From positions 62,001-126,000 of the forward strand of contig NZ_JACDUS010000006.1 of assembly GCF_013761005.1 (NCBI RefSeq): 64,000 bases of DNA, written 5' to 3'. Each line of letters opens with the position of its first letter. Position 1 is the stretch's first letter. The stretch is from Desulfosalsimonas propionicica. Its GTDB lineage: Bacteria > Desulfobacterota > Desulfobacteria > Desulfobacterales > Desulfosalsimonadaceae. Made by a program: the position numbers and the translations under genes. Below are positions 1-8,464 of this stretch, one piece after another. The notes below the pieces were generated by a model. The model was not told the DNA's origin. It did not search any database and saw nothing but the letters and a program-made list of their open reading frames with translations.

Positions 1-1606
1 GCTTGAAAAAATCCGTGGTCTGGATTTCAACGCCTGCTTCCCGGGCGGCAACATCAAAGCTGTCTGCGGAGCGGGCTTGTTCCAGAAACTTTTCTGCTGC
101 CGATTCTGCGGCATCACGCTGCTTTTGCCGCACCAGGTCGTTTTCCACCCTGTCTTTAATGTCAGCGAGATCCGGGACTTCCGGTTCTTTTCGTTCAATG
201 GGTTGGATCAGAAAATAGGCATCACCGATTTCCTTGACTTCGCTGATTTCCATCAGCGGAAGGCCAAAGGCGGTTTCAGCGAATTTTTCCGGGGCATCAA
301 TGCGTGCCGGCCCCTTTTCTCGGGTGAAAAAATCCGTGGTTTCAATATCCAGATTCAGGTCCCGGGCATTGTCAATCAGGTCATCGCCTTCAAATGATAT
401 TTCATAAAGCGACCAGGCCTTATCGTAAGCAATGGTCCTTGCCTGCTGCTCGGCGAGCCGGGTCCTGATTTTTTTATGGACTTTTTCCAGGGGCTCGACT
501 TCGGCCTCCTGCCGCTGTTCCACCTTGATCACGTGCCAGCCGAACCGGGTGCGAACCGGTTTGCTGATATCGCCGGGCTTGAGGGAAAAGGCGGCTTCTG
601 CAAAGGCTTCGACCATGTCGTCGCGTTTAAATGATCCCAGATATCCGCCGTCTTTTGCCGTTGGGCCGTCGGAATGCTTTTGCGCCAGTATGGCAAAATC
701 TTCCCCGCTACGGGCTTGTTCCATGATTTCCAAGGCCCGGTCCCGGATTTCAGCATCCTGGTCTTTCCCTGCGTCCTCCGGGACCTGCAGCAGGATGTGG
801 CGGGCGGTAACCGTTTCAGGGGTGCCGAATTCCTCCTGATGGGCCTGGTAGTAATCCCGGATTTCCGATTTCGGGATTTCTACTTCATCAATGAAGTCGG
901 CTGGGTCAAAGCGCAAAAAGCGCGCTTGGACCAAGGGTCGCGTTCTGTATTTTTCCTTGTTGGCCGCAAAGTATTGCCGAATTTCTTCTTCAGAAACTTC
1001 AATATTTGAAAAGTTGCTGCCGATGAACTCCGCATAGTCAATTTTGATTTCTGTATTCTGCCAGTTGTACCATGCACGGGTTTCCGCCTCTGTAACCGGG
1101 ACGGCACCCGATACCAGTTCCCGGATCATAACGGTCTGGAGGGTTTGCTTGTGCAGGTTTTCAAAGTCTTCCGGCGAAAGGCGGTTTTGTTCCAGCAACT
1201 GGCGGTAGCGCCGGGCATCGAACCGGCCGTTATTCTGGAAGGCGGGAATCTCTGCAATGGCGCTGGCAAGTGCCGCATCCGGGACTTGGAGATTGTTTTT
1301 TTCGGCAACCTGCAGCAGCAGATGTTTTTCGATCAGCTGGTTTATGGCCTGGCCCTGGATGTCGAGCATGTCCAGCAGGTCCTGATTGAGCTGATTGCCG
1401 AAGCGCTGCTCCAGGTTTTGCATGATGTTGTTATAGGTGCGCTGGTATTCATCAATGGTGATGGCCTCGCCGTTGACTTCCGCAACTGAGCTTTCCCGCT
1501 GGGAGTAAAAGGAGCCCGCGCCGGTGAAAACGAAAGCCAGCACGATGAGCCCCAAAAGGATCTTGATCATCCACGAACCAGCGCTTTTGCGCATTGAACT
1601 GAGCAT
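1..1606 (-). CDS. ppiD: Peptidyl-prolyl cis-trans isomerase PpiD, C-terminus beyond window
   Basis: This is the N-terminal ~535 residues of a membrane-anchored periplasmic foldase; the reading frame stays open to the left edge, so the C-terminus is missing (PpiD proteins usually have about 620-630 residues). The ATG at 1606-1604 opens a short basic stretch, one transmembrane segment (about residues 14-32) and a SurA_N-type chaperone region. A parvulin domain starts near residue 267 with ARHILLQV and continues through GGYLGSF and FGWHVIKV. A second, degenerate rotamase-like segment follows. Known role of the family: it sits near the Sec translocon and assists folding of emerging exported proteins; the isomerase activity is variable. 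It diverges from the gene at 2083, with a repeat element between them. Confidence 0.9.
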   Translation of the reverse strand, partial: MLSSMRKSAGSWMIKILLGLIVLAFVFTGAGSFYSQRESSVAEVNGEAITIDEYQRTYNNIMQNLEQRFGNQLNQDLLDMLDIQGQAINQLIEKHLLLQVAEKNNLQVPDAALASAIAEIPAFQNNGRFDARRYRQLLEQNRLSPEDFENLHKQTLQTVMIRELVSGAVPVTEAETRAWYNWQNTEIKIDYAEFIGSNFSNIEVSEEEIRQYFAANKEKYRTRPLVQARFLRFDPADFIDEVEIPKSEIRDYYQAHQEEFGTPETVTARHILLQVPEDAGKDQDAEIRDRALEIMEQARSGEDFAILAQKHSDGPTAKDGGYLGSFKRDDMVEAFAEAAFSLKPGDISKPVRTRFGWHVIKVEQRQEAEVEPLEKVHKKIRTRLAEQQARTIAYDKAWSLYEISFEGDDLIDNARDLNLDIETTDFFTREKGPARIDAPEKFAETAFGLPLMEISEVKEIGDAYFLIQPIERKEPEVPDLADIKDRVENDLVRQKQRDAAESAAEKFLEQARSADSFDVAAREAGVEIQTTDFFK

Positions 1607-1743
1607 CTGTACCTCTTGAGTATTCGGATATGAATTGCAAGATTGGCATCATACGGAGAAAACCGGATTTTGTCAAGCATATGCAGGGTATTGCCCGACA
1701 CTGCAGCGGGTTTCAAATCCTTAAAAAAAGTTTTTGTCCAAAA

Positions 1744-1907
1744 AAGCTTGATGGCACCGTAAAAAGTTTGATTTCAGATGGTGCCGTAAACAGTTCAAGA
1801 TCAAGGCTTTCCCAATTTCGAAGAATGCAGCGTACTTATCCGTACGTGAAATTCTGAGAAATTGCGCGTAACGCAGATATTGGACTTTTTACGGCACCAT
1901 CAAGCTT
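1744..1907 (-). repeat. Dispersed palindromic element, copy 1 (reverse orientation)
   Basis: This 164-bp non-coding element ends in a perfect 23-bp inverted repeat (1744-1766 and 1885-1907), with inner ends reading GATGGCACCGTAAAAAG. The centre (about 1811-1862) is a second, imperfect palindrome that begins CAATTTCGAAGAATGC and ends GAGAAATTG. Related copies occur elsewhere in the window, in both orientations. It fills much of the 476-bp gap between the divergent genes ending at 1606 and starting at 2083; I saw nothing else clear in that gap apart from AT-rich sequence at 1910-1965 that could hold promoters. No ORF of significance lies inside. Confidence 0.85.
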
Positions 1908-2082
1908 CATCTCCAAAATTGAAAAATTTATGTTATAATAGCAGATATAGATTGTTTTTGCTGAAAACAATGCTTCCTTCCAGCAAAAACATTGTGCGAT
2001 GAAAAAATTTTTTGTGCGGTCTTTGCCATTGAGGGGCCGTTGACCGGTCTGTTTTTCACAGGTAAAAAACAGGTGTGATGCC

Positions 2083-4017
2083 ATGGAAAATTTTCCCCGC
2101 CAGGTCCAGCCCGTTGGTTTCGGGCAGCTCGGGGGCCGGCAGGCCTTTCTGCGTGCCGCAACCCCCTTTGACCTTCTGCCCGCAGCCGAGATCGAAACCG
2201 TTTCCGCCAATTTAACCGAGTTGAACCATCCCAAAAATCACATCCTGTTTGTGCAGGAGGAAACCATTCTTCCCCATGTGATCATTGTGCAGTCCGGCCG
2301 GCTCGAGCGCGTGATCGAGGAAAACGGCAAGCCGTCAGTCAAGGAGATTCTGGGGCCGCAGCGCATATACGGCGGCATCTCCCTGTTGTTTAACAACGGG
2401 ATTTCCACCTCCACGGTTCGCTGTGCGGAAGACGTCACTGTCTATGCACTGGACCGGGAAAATTTTCTGCGCCTGTGCGTTAAGCACCCGGAGTTTGCCC
2501 GCTTTTTTTCCCGATCCATGGATGAGGGCAGAAAACGACTGTCTCCGGCCGGCGCGGCCGAAGACGCCCGGGTCCCGGAGCATGTTGCCGATGCGTTTAT
2601 GTGGAAGCCGGTGGGCGATATCGCCCGGGGTTTTCCCTCCTGTCCAGCCCGCACCTCCATTCGCGAGGCGGCCGAACTGATCAGTGCCAGCGGCAGAAGC
2701 GCCATTGTTGTCCTTGATGAACAAAGCCGGCCTGCCGGCCTGATCACAGATGATGACCTGCGCAAAAAGGTCATCGTGGCCGGCATGTCCCCGCAGGATT
2801 CGGTGGAGACAATCATGTCCGGGCCTCTGATACAGATCAGCAGTCAGGTGCCGGTGTTTGAGGCCGTGCTGACCATGATGCGCCGCCGGATCAAGCATCT
2901 GCCGGTTTTTGCCGGAGAGCGCATCCAGGGAGTGATCACCGAGCGGGACCTGCTGCTGGAAGGCACCCAGTCCCCGGTGTTTCTGGTCCATGAGATTCAA
3001 AACGCCCGGGAAACCGTGCAGCTAGGGCAGGCCTACGCCAAGCTTCCGGAAGTGGTCACCCGTCTGCTGTCAAGCGGCCTGAGAGCCGGCCATGTCAACG
3101 GCATTATCACCGCCATCACCGATGCGGTGCTGGCTCGTGTCATGGAGATGACCCTGGCTGACATGGGATCCCCGCCGGCAGAATTCGCATTTCTGCTTTT
3201 TGGCAGTGAGGGCAGAAAGGAACAGACGCTTAAGACCGATCAGGACAATGCCATTGTTTTTGCAGACGTGGCCGAACAAGACAGGGAAGCGGTAAACCGC
3301 TATTTTCTCGAGCTTGGCACCCGTGTCTGTGACCAGCTGCATGAAATCGGCCAGCAGCACTGTGAATTCCATATCATGGCCAAAAATCCTGACTGGTGCC
3401 AGCCTTTGTCTGTGTGGAAAAAATATTACCGGAAATGGGTGATCAGTGATGATCCGGACCGGATTTTAAATGCCGGGATTTTTTTTGATTTCCGTCTTGG
3501 ACACGGCAGCCCGGATCTTGTGGCGCAACTGCATTCAGCCCTGTTTGCCGAGCTGGCTGAATGGCCCGGCCTGCTGCGGCACATGGCCAGAAACTCCCTT
3601 CATTACCGCCCGCCCCTGGGATTTTTCGGAAATTTTGTGCTCCAGGAAAAGGGCCGGGGAAAAGGTGCCCTGGATATTAAAAGCGCCATGCGCCTGGTGG
3701 TGGATTTCGGCCGGATTTACGCCATGCAGACCCAAATGACCGAAACCAATACGGTCAAGCGCCTCCGGGCCCTGTATGATCAGCAGCGCCTTGACAAGGA
3801 AGCCTTTGATGATTTGGTCCATGCTTATGAATTTCTCATGCACCAGCGTCTCAGACATCAGAGCCGGGTCTTGGAAAGCGGCCGGGGCGAGGTCAACAAT
3901 TATCTGAGGCCGGTTGATTTGACCACCATTGACCAGCAGGCATTAAAGGAGGCGTTTAAGCAGATCCGTGTGGCCCAGGCCAAACTGCGCGTGGATTTTT
4001 TTCTGTACCTGCCATAA
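2083..4017 (+). CDS. cNMP-binding / CBS-pair / DUF294 nucleotidyltransferase-like protein
   Basis: This 644-residue cytoplasmic signalling protein has four parts: a cyclic-nucleotide-binding beta-barrel (about 20-130), a CBS domain pair (about 175-300), a DUF294 putative nucleotidyltransferase domain (about 330-480, with GSEGRKEQTLKTDQDNA, i.e. a GS motif followed by the DxD acidic pair) and the helical DUF294 C-terminal domain. This architecture is common in Proteobacteria and is often linked to polyhydroxyalkanoate, acetate or respiratory regulation, but its substrate is unknown. The ATG at 2083 has no strong ribosome-binding site. It converges with the HD-GYP gene, whose stop is only 17 bp away. 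No function beyond ligand-sensing nucleotidyl transfer can be assigned. Confidence 0.88.
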   Translation: MENFPRQVQPVGFGQLGGRQAFLRAATPFDLLPAAEIETVSANLTELNHPKNHILFVQEETILPHVIIVQSGRLERVIEENGKPSVKEILGPQRIYGGISLLFNNGISTSTVRCAEDVTVYALDRENFLRLCVKHPEFARFFSRSMDEGRKRLSPAGAAEDARVPEHVADAFMWKPVGDIARGFPSCPARTSIREAAELISASGRSAIVVLDEQSRPAGLITDDDLRKKVIVAGMSPQDSVETIMSGPLIQISSQVPVFEAVLTMMRRRIKHLPVFAGERIQGVITERDLLLEGTQSPVFLVHEIQNARETVQLGQAYAKLPEVVTRLLSSGLRAGHVNGIITAITDAVLARVMEMTLADMGSPPAEFAFLLFGSEGRKEQTLKTDQDNAIVFADVAEQDREAVNRYFLELGTRVCDQLHEIGQQHCEFHIMAKNPDWCQPLSVWKKYYRKWVISDDPDRILNAGIFFDFRLGHGSPDLVAQLHSALFAELAEWPGLLRHMARNSLHYRPPLGFFGNFVLQEKGRGKGALDIKSAMRLVVDFGRIYAMQTQMTETNTVKRLRALYDQQRLDKEAFDDLVHAYEFLMHQRLRHQSRVLESGRGEVNNYLRPVDLTTIDQQALKEAFKQIRVAQAKLRVDFFLYLP

Positions 4018-4029
4018 GGGGCAAAAGTA

Positions 4030-4056
4030 GCCGGTTAAAAACCCGGCACGCATTTT
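4030..4056 (+). terminator. Possible weak terminator between convergent genes
   Basis: A short hairpin (GCCGG, 8-nt loop, CCGGC at 4030-4047) is followed by ACGCATTTTTT. It lies just after the stop of the 2083 gene and overlaps the last codons of the opposing gene. The stem is only 5 bp, so this is tentative. Confidence 0.3.
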
Positions 4057-5714
4057 TTCAGCATTCTGGCAAGCGGCGAGCCCTGTTTTTCCGACTTGGT
4101 ACAGGTCCGGACATGCTGGCGCAGATAGTCCTCGGTGAGGGTAAAAGGCGCTACCGCCTCGGGATTTTTTTCAATGGCCCGCACAAAACCTCTGACCACT
4201 TCCGGATCAAACGTGGTGCCGGCCTGTTCCAGCAGCAGGGACATGGCTTTTTTTACACCAACGGTTTGTGTGCCGGGACGCTGGGAGGTCATGGCGTCAA
4301 AGCTGTCGGTTACCGCAATAATCCTTGCCCCCAGGGGGATGGCTTCTCCGGTCAAACCTTCGGGGTAGCCGGTGCCGTTGTAGCGTTCATGGTGACTGCG
4401 GATCAGGTCTGCTACGTTGGCCAGCGAGGATAAGGGGGCGATGATGCGGGCGCCGATGACCGGGTGCTTTTTTATGGTTTCCATGTCTCCGGGCATCAGG
4501 TTGCCCAGGTTGGCCAGGATTGTGTCATCCATGGCGATTTTGCCGATGTCATGGAGCAGCCCGGCATGATAGATGGTATCGGCCTCTTTTTCTCCCAGGT
4601 CCATTTCCAGGGCGGTCATATGGGCATAGTTGGCCACGTTTAACGAATGACCGTGGGTGCACATGTCCTTGGCCTCCAGGGCCAGAACCAGTCCCTCGAT
4701 GGTTTCCCGAAAGGCCTTAAGCATTTTTTCATCATAGCGAAAGGCCTTGTGAAGGGCAATGGCGCCCTGTCTGCCCGAGGCGCGGACAAACTCGATTTCA
4801 CTTTTCAAAAGCGGTCTGGGACGGCTGAAATAGACCGCCAGAATGCCTCTGTAGGGCTCTGCAATGGGAAAGGGAATGCCCAGGATGGATGTGACCATCT
4901 GTTTGCCCAGGGTGGTTGTGCTCGGAATTCTGGGATCGCCTCTTACATCCTCGAAATAGATATCTTTTTCATCGTGAAATTCAAACACTTCCTCCAGGGT
5001 TTCATAGCTGACCTGCGACAGATTCTCCATTTGAAATCCGGATGTGGCTTTCATGTGAATGGCACAGGAGTTGGTATCCACGATCCAGTAAATACACCCC
5101 CGGGCCTCCATGATTTCCTGGATGTTTTCCACGATGGTTTTCAGGATGTCGGCGGTCTGCTCCCCCTGATGAATGGCGGCGCTGATTTTGCGGAAGGTTT
5201 CCAGGTACCGGGTTTGCTGGATGGCATTTTTGACAGTGGCCGCGCTTTGGGTGCAAACGGCCCTTTGCAGCCGCGGATTGGTTTCTTCCCCGCTTAAGGC
5301 CCGGTCAAAGCAGAGCCACAGGACCATGGTCATGTCCTCGGCCACGGAAAAGGGCAGACCCATGACAGAGCAGATATTTTCTCCGGCGGCTGTCAGCAGG
5401 CCGGAAACCCGAATGTCTGCGGCGGCGTTTTCGATAAAGGCGGGCTGGTGCCGGCGCAGTTGGGGGATATCTGCAGTTTCGGGCATTTCAATGATTTTTT
5501 CGGCGCTTTTTTCAAGGCCTGCGGCAGCAAGGACCCGGGTTTCGGTTTTCAGCGGATCCAGCCGGCATATCATGCAGGCCTTTGCATCGAAAATATCGGC
5601 TACCGCGCTGACCAGATTTTGCAGGCTTTCCTGGAAATCGATGCTGTGGCCCAGGGGAGGGTCGGCATTTGCGGTGTGTTGCAGCAGCCGGTTGTATTCA
5701 AAGGATTCAGACAT
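4035..5714 (-). CDS. GAF-domain HD-GYP phosphodiesterase
   Basis: This 559-residue protein has two GAF-like sensory segments (about 20-165 and 190-335) followed by an HD-GYP domain. The metal-binding core HDIGK lies near residue 386 and HHERYNGTGYP near residue 440, so both the HD pair and the GYP signature are intact. Enzymes of this type hydrolyse cyclic di-GMP. No transmembrane segment is seen, so it probably senses a cytoplasmic ligand. The ATG at 5714 lies 3 bp after the stop of the upstream Yip1-like membrane protein, so the two genes form an operon; its own ribosome-binding site is weak, which suggests translational coupling. A GGDEF protein encoded at 60135 could supply the opposing cyclase activity. 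Confidence 0.9.
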   Translation of the reverse strand: MSESFEYNRLLQHTANADPPLGHSIDFQESLQNLVSAVADIFDAKACMICRLDPLKTETRVLAAAGLEKSAEKIIEMPETADIPQLRRHQPAFIENAAADIRVSGLLTAAGENICSVMGLPFSVAEDMTMVLWLCFDRALSGEETNPRLQRAVCTQSAATVKNAIQQTRYLETFRKISAAIHQGEQTADILKTIVENIQEIMEARGCIYWIVDTNSCAIHMKATSGFQMENLSQVSYETLEEVFEFHDEKDIYFEDVRGDPRIPSTTTLGKQMVTSILGIPFPIAEPYRGILAVYFSRPRPLLKSEIEFVRASGRQGAIALHKAFRYDEKMLKAFRETIEGLVLALEAKDMCTHGHSLNVANYAHMTALEMDLGEKEADTIYHAGLLHDIGKIAMDDTILANLGNLMPGDMETIKKHPVIGARIIAPLSSLANVADLIRSHHERYNGTGYPEGLTGEAIPLGARIIAVTDSFDAMTSQRPGTQTVGVKKAMSLLLEQAGTTFDPEVVRGFVRAIEKNPEAVAPFTLTEDYLRQHVRTCTKSEKQGSPLARMLKKCVPGF

Positions 5715-5717
5715 TTT

Positions 5718-6275
5718 TTATAACCATAAGTAAAGAAAACAGCCCACAAATACGATGGTAATGGCCATGGCTGTTGACATCCGGATCATGGAAAGCCCGG
5801 AGGCGTTCTTGGTGCCAAGCAGGATAACGGCCAGGGCGTAGATGGAAGCCAGAAACAGCAATAACAGCACGGCCGTCCCGTTGATCCCGGACTGTATGGC
5901 GGCCAGCACCGGCGCCAGGGGCCACAGACCAATAAACGAGATGCCAAGGTTGAAATAAACCGGAAAAAAGGATGTGTTGCCGCCAACACCCCGGGAAAAT
6001 ACCCACAAAAACATGGCAGCGCCCGCATGCATGAAAAAGGCCACAGCCACCCCCACCAGAATGATGGTCACCCTGGAGGCCGGTGGCAGGGGTTCAGCCG
6101 CCGGGCTGCCGGCCATCATGGAGCTGCTGAAATACAGGGAAAAAAGAGCGTGGAGAATTCCGAAAACCGATATGTTGACCACGCAGTACCACACTGTTCG
6201 GTTTTCCGCCATAATGGCTGGATATGCGCTTTCATCAAGCCTGAGCACGGCCTGCATGGCCGATGGGTAGTTCAT
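5718..6275 (-). CDS. Yip1-like integral membrane protein
   Basis: This 185-residue protein has about five hydrophobic segments and a soluble N-terminus. The pattern resembles the bacterial YIP1 family (Pfam Yip1), whose function is not known. The start at 6275 has a good ribosome-binding site (CCAGGAGTCAGG). It is the first gene of a two-gene operon with the HD-GYP phosphodiesterase, separated by 3 bp, which may mean that the two products work together at the membrane; this is inference from position only. A remnant of the dispersed repeat and the terminator of the symporter operon lie upstream. Confidence 0.65.
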   Translation of the reverse strand: MNYPSAMQAVLRLDESAYPAIMAENRTVWYCVVNISVFGILHALFSLYFSSSMMAGSPAAEPLPPASRVTIILVGVAVAFFMHAGAAMFLWVFSRGVGGNTSFFPVYFNLGISFIGLWPLAPVLAAIQSGINGTAVLLLLFLASIYALAVILLGTKNASGLSMIRMSTAMAITIVFVGCFLYLWL

Positions 6276-6390
6276 CCTGACTCCTGGTAAGTATTTTTTG
6301 GGATTTGGGGTTTTTCATCTGTCATCACCAACCAATAAAAAAATAACTTTTTGATTTTACTTAATAGTTAAACATTTAAAACTTAACACT

Positions 6391-6426
6391 GCCTGTAAAA
6401 AAGACTTTTTACAGGCTCATCAAAGT
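6391..6426. repeat. Remnant of the dispersed palindromic element (both ends joined)
   Basis: The sequence GCCTGTAAAAAAGAC followed by TTTTTACAGGC is a 26-bp near-perfect palindrome, and the right side continues as TCATCAAAGTTA. It matches the outer end of the copy at 26972-27112 (GACTTTTTACAGGCGCATCAAAGTTA, differing at one position). It looks like an element reduced to its two termini by internal deletion. Confidence 0.5.
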
Positions 6427-6435
6427 TATAATAAC

Positions 6436-6484
6436 CACAAAAACAGGCAGAAGAAAGGCATTTTTGCCCTTCTCCTGCCTGTTT
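6436..6484 (-). terminator. Rho-independent terminator of the acyl-CoA/symporter operon
   Basis: A 20-bp inverted repeat with two mismatches (6441-6460 and 6465-6484) has a four-base loop; on the minus strand the stem begins AAACAGGCAGGAGAAGGGCA. The transcript then continues into a TTTTTG tract. It lies 30 bp beyond the stop codon of the sodium:solute symporter. Confidence 0.85.
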
Positions 6485-6514
6485 GCGGTTAAGGTGTCAA
6501 TTGGCTGATGTCGC

Positions 6515-8143
6515 CTACCAGGGCTGCATGCCCCAGTAGAATACAATTGCGCTTAGAATCACCAGTACAATGGGCATGGCAACGCCATTGTATCTGGCTT
6601 CGTCATAATCAATGCCCCAGCCGTGGATCCGGTCGATCATCTTCTTGTCCTCAAGGCTCGGGGCTGCCATCTGCAGCTTGTTAAAGATAAAAGACAGGAT
6701 GATAAACGAAGCAAATGACAGGGGCACGGTGACCATGGCCCCGGACATCCCCAGTGCGGCCACCAGGCCTTTGCCAACGACAATATTGCCCAGCACATGC
6801 GGGGAGATGATGATATAGACGATGCCGCAGGCCGCCGAGGAAATGATCATGGCGACCTTGTTGGCCTGTTTCCACCAGACCCCCAGCAGAATACTCGGGC
6901 TCACTGCAGTGGCCAGAAGCCCGAATGCCCAGAGAATACTGGTGACCAGAAACGGCGGCGGGCTGAAAGCCAGCAGGATGGTGATGATGCCGGCAATACC
7001 CAGGGCCAGATAGCCCCAGCGCATTTTTTTGGCGCCCGGCATTTTCGGGGCCAGAATGCCCAGCAGGTCACCGCCGATGAGTCCGGCAATGGCCATGAGG
7101 TTGCCGTTGATTGTGGACATGCCGGCGGCCACCGCACCGCCCACCACAAACGCAGCCACAATGGCCGGGTTGTAGAACACGTTTAAGATCAAAATGGTCT
7201 GGTCCGGTTTGGCAATTTCATGACCGGTCAGGGCCGTAAAATAGTTTCCGGCAAACCCGGCCGTGTAGGCCCCGGAAAACAACAGCCCCAGAAACAGGAT
7301 AAACCACACAACCGACCAGCGGGCGCTTTTGATGCTCGATGAGGTAAACACGCGCATGGCCAGATGGGGCAGGGCAATGGGGCCCATGGTAAAGGCCGGA
7401 ATCAGTGCGAAATACCATCGGTAGTCGTATTTCATGTCAAAAAATTCCGGTATCTGCTTGAGCATTCCCGGCACCATGTCGCCGTAGGCCAGGGGCGGAA
7501 ACCACCAGCCCGAAGACCCCATGGCCTTCATGATCGCGCTCATGGGAACCACCATGGCAATGATCATGACAACCATCTGGAAGGCCGCGTTATAAGAGGC
7601 TCCGTACATGCCGCCCATTGTGATAAACCCGATGGTGGCAATGCCCACGATGACCAGGGCATATTTGTAGGGCAGGCCAAAGAGCACTTCAAAGGCCATG
7701 CCCAGCCCGATCATCTGGCCCAGGGCGTACATGACCATGCTCAGACACATCCAGACGATGATCACAATGGCCGCCTCATTCCCGTAGCGCACCTTGATAA
7801 ACGAGGCGGGCGTAAAGGCCTTCATTCTGCGCAGACATGTGCCGTAGAGCAATGTGAGCAGCGGAATGGACAAGGCCCACTGGATCCACAGGTACACAAA
7901 GGGCGCCTGGAGTTTGTAGATCAGGGCGATCACTCCCATAAACGTGGCCAGGCTGGCCCAGGTGGCCCCCATGGCCAGACCGTTGGCTACAGGGCCGATG
8001 GAGAATCCGGCGGCATACAGGTCTTCTTCACTGGTGGTTTTTTTGGCCGCCCACCAGCCCACATAGTAGAAGATGGCAAACAGGATGACCACAACAGCAA
8101 TGCCCATCCACATGCTCGGCAATACAAATTCGGTTGCTTCCAT
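6515..8143 (-). CDS. Sodium:solute symporter, monocarboxylate/acetate type
   Basis: This 542-residue polytopic membrane protein (about 13 hydrophobic helices) belongs to the SSS family (TC 2.A.21). The early helices carry the typical GxxxxGNGxSxA-like region in modified form (GFSIGPVANGLAMGATWAS) and it resembles ActP/MctC carboxylate symporters. Start ATG at 8143 with GGAGGGG 6-7 bp upstream. It is the last gene of the operon and follows an 18-bp gap after a small membrane protein, the usual arrangement for SSS carriers with a small accessory subunit. Because the upstream genes encode CoA activation and beta-oxidation steps, the likely substrate is a short-chain organic acid taken up with sodium; which acid is inference. 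Confidence 0.9.
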   Translation of the reverse strand: MEATEFVLPSMWMGIAVVVILFAIFYYVGWWAAKKTTSEEDLYAAGFSIGPVANGLAMGATWASLATFMGVIALIYKLQAPFVYLWIQWALSIPLLTLLYGTCLRRMKAFTPASFIKVRYGNEAAIVIIVWMCLSMVMYALGQMIGLGMAFEVLFGLPYKYALVIVGIATIGFITMGGMYGASYNAAFQMVVMIIAMVVPMSAIMKAMGSSGWWFPPLAYGDMVPGMLKQIPEFFDMKYDYRWYFALIPAFTMGPIALPHLAMRVFTSSSIKSARWSVVWFILFLGLLFSGAYTAGFAGNYFTALTGHEIAKPDQTILILNVFYNPAIVAAFVVGGAVAAGMSTINGNLMAIAGLIGGDLLGILAPKMPGAKKMRWGYLALGIAGIITILLAFSPPPFLVTSILWAFGLLATAVSPSILLGVWWKQANKVAMIISSAACGIVYIIISPHVLGNIVVGKGLVAALGMSGAMVTVPLSFASFIILSFIFNKLQMAAPSLEDKKMIDRIHGWGIDYDEARYNGVAMPIVLVILSAIVFYWGMQPW

Positions 8144-8161
8144 GTATATTCCCCTCCTGAT

Positions 8162-8443
8162 TTAGACAGTGTCACCGGAATTTTTGTCCTCAAGCGAGCT
8201 GGTATATGCATCCATCTCATCGTCGAACTTGTTGAGCACCACAGCCATAATAATGGCCAGGATGAGCAGGCCGAACCATCCCACCAGGATGGGAACAATG
8301 TAATGTACCGGAAATCCCCACATGGAGCCTCCCTGCAGGGACGGAAACAGTTTGAAAAATTGCGCAAAGTGCCCTAATGGCAACAAAATGAGCACGAACA
8401 GCACAGTGTTGCGGAGTTCCTTTTTGTACAGCTGTTCCTTCAT
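8162..8443 (-). CDS. Small membrane subunit paired with the sodium:solute symporter
   Basis: This 93-residue protein has two predicted membrane helices (about 11-30 and 46-72, the second ILVGWFGLLILAIIMAVVLN) and an acidic C-terminal tail. It resembles in size, topology and gene position the DUF4212/DUF485-type partners that precede SSS acetate or lactate symporters, though I cannot assign it confidently to either family. The ATG at 8443 has a strong GGAGGGG ribosome-binding site, and the gene lies 21 bp from the acyl-CoA synthetase and 18 bp from the symporter. It probably assembles with or regulates the symporter. Confidence 0.75.
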   Translation of the reverse strand: MKEQLYKKELRNTVLFVLILLPLGHFAQFFKLFPSLQGGSMWGFPVHYIVPILVGWFGLLILAIIMAVVLNKFDDEMDAYTSSLEDKNSGDTV

Positions 8444-8464
8444 ACTTCCCCTCCTTTTTGTGGT

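Noticed and set aside
1836-2234. Small frames that run through repeat copies and end with the peptide QNFTYG
   Set aside because: The same short peptide arises from repeat copies 1 and 7 in minus-strand reading, so it comes from the repeat, not from a conserved gene.
7364-8377. Open plus-strand frame of 337 codons opposite the symporter genes
   Set aside because: It is antisense to two well-supported membrane genes (6515-8143, 8162-8443), has a His/Gly-rich composition typical of reverse-strand reading of hydrophobic codons, and no ribosome-binding site or family resemblance.
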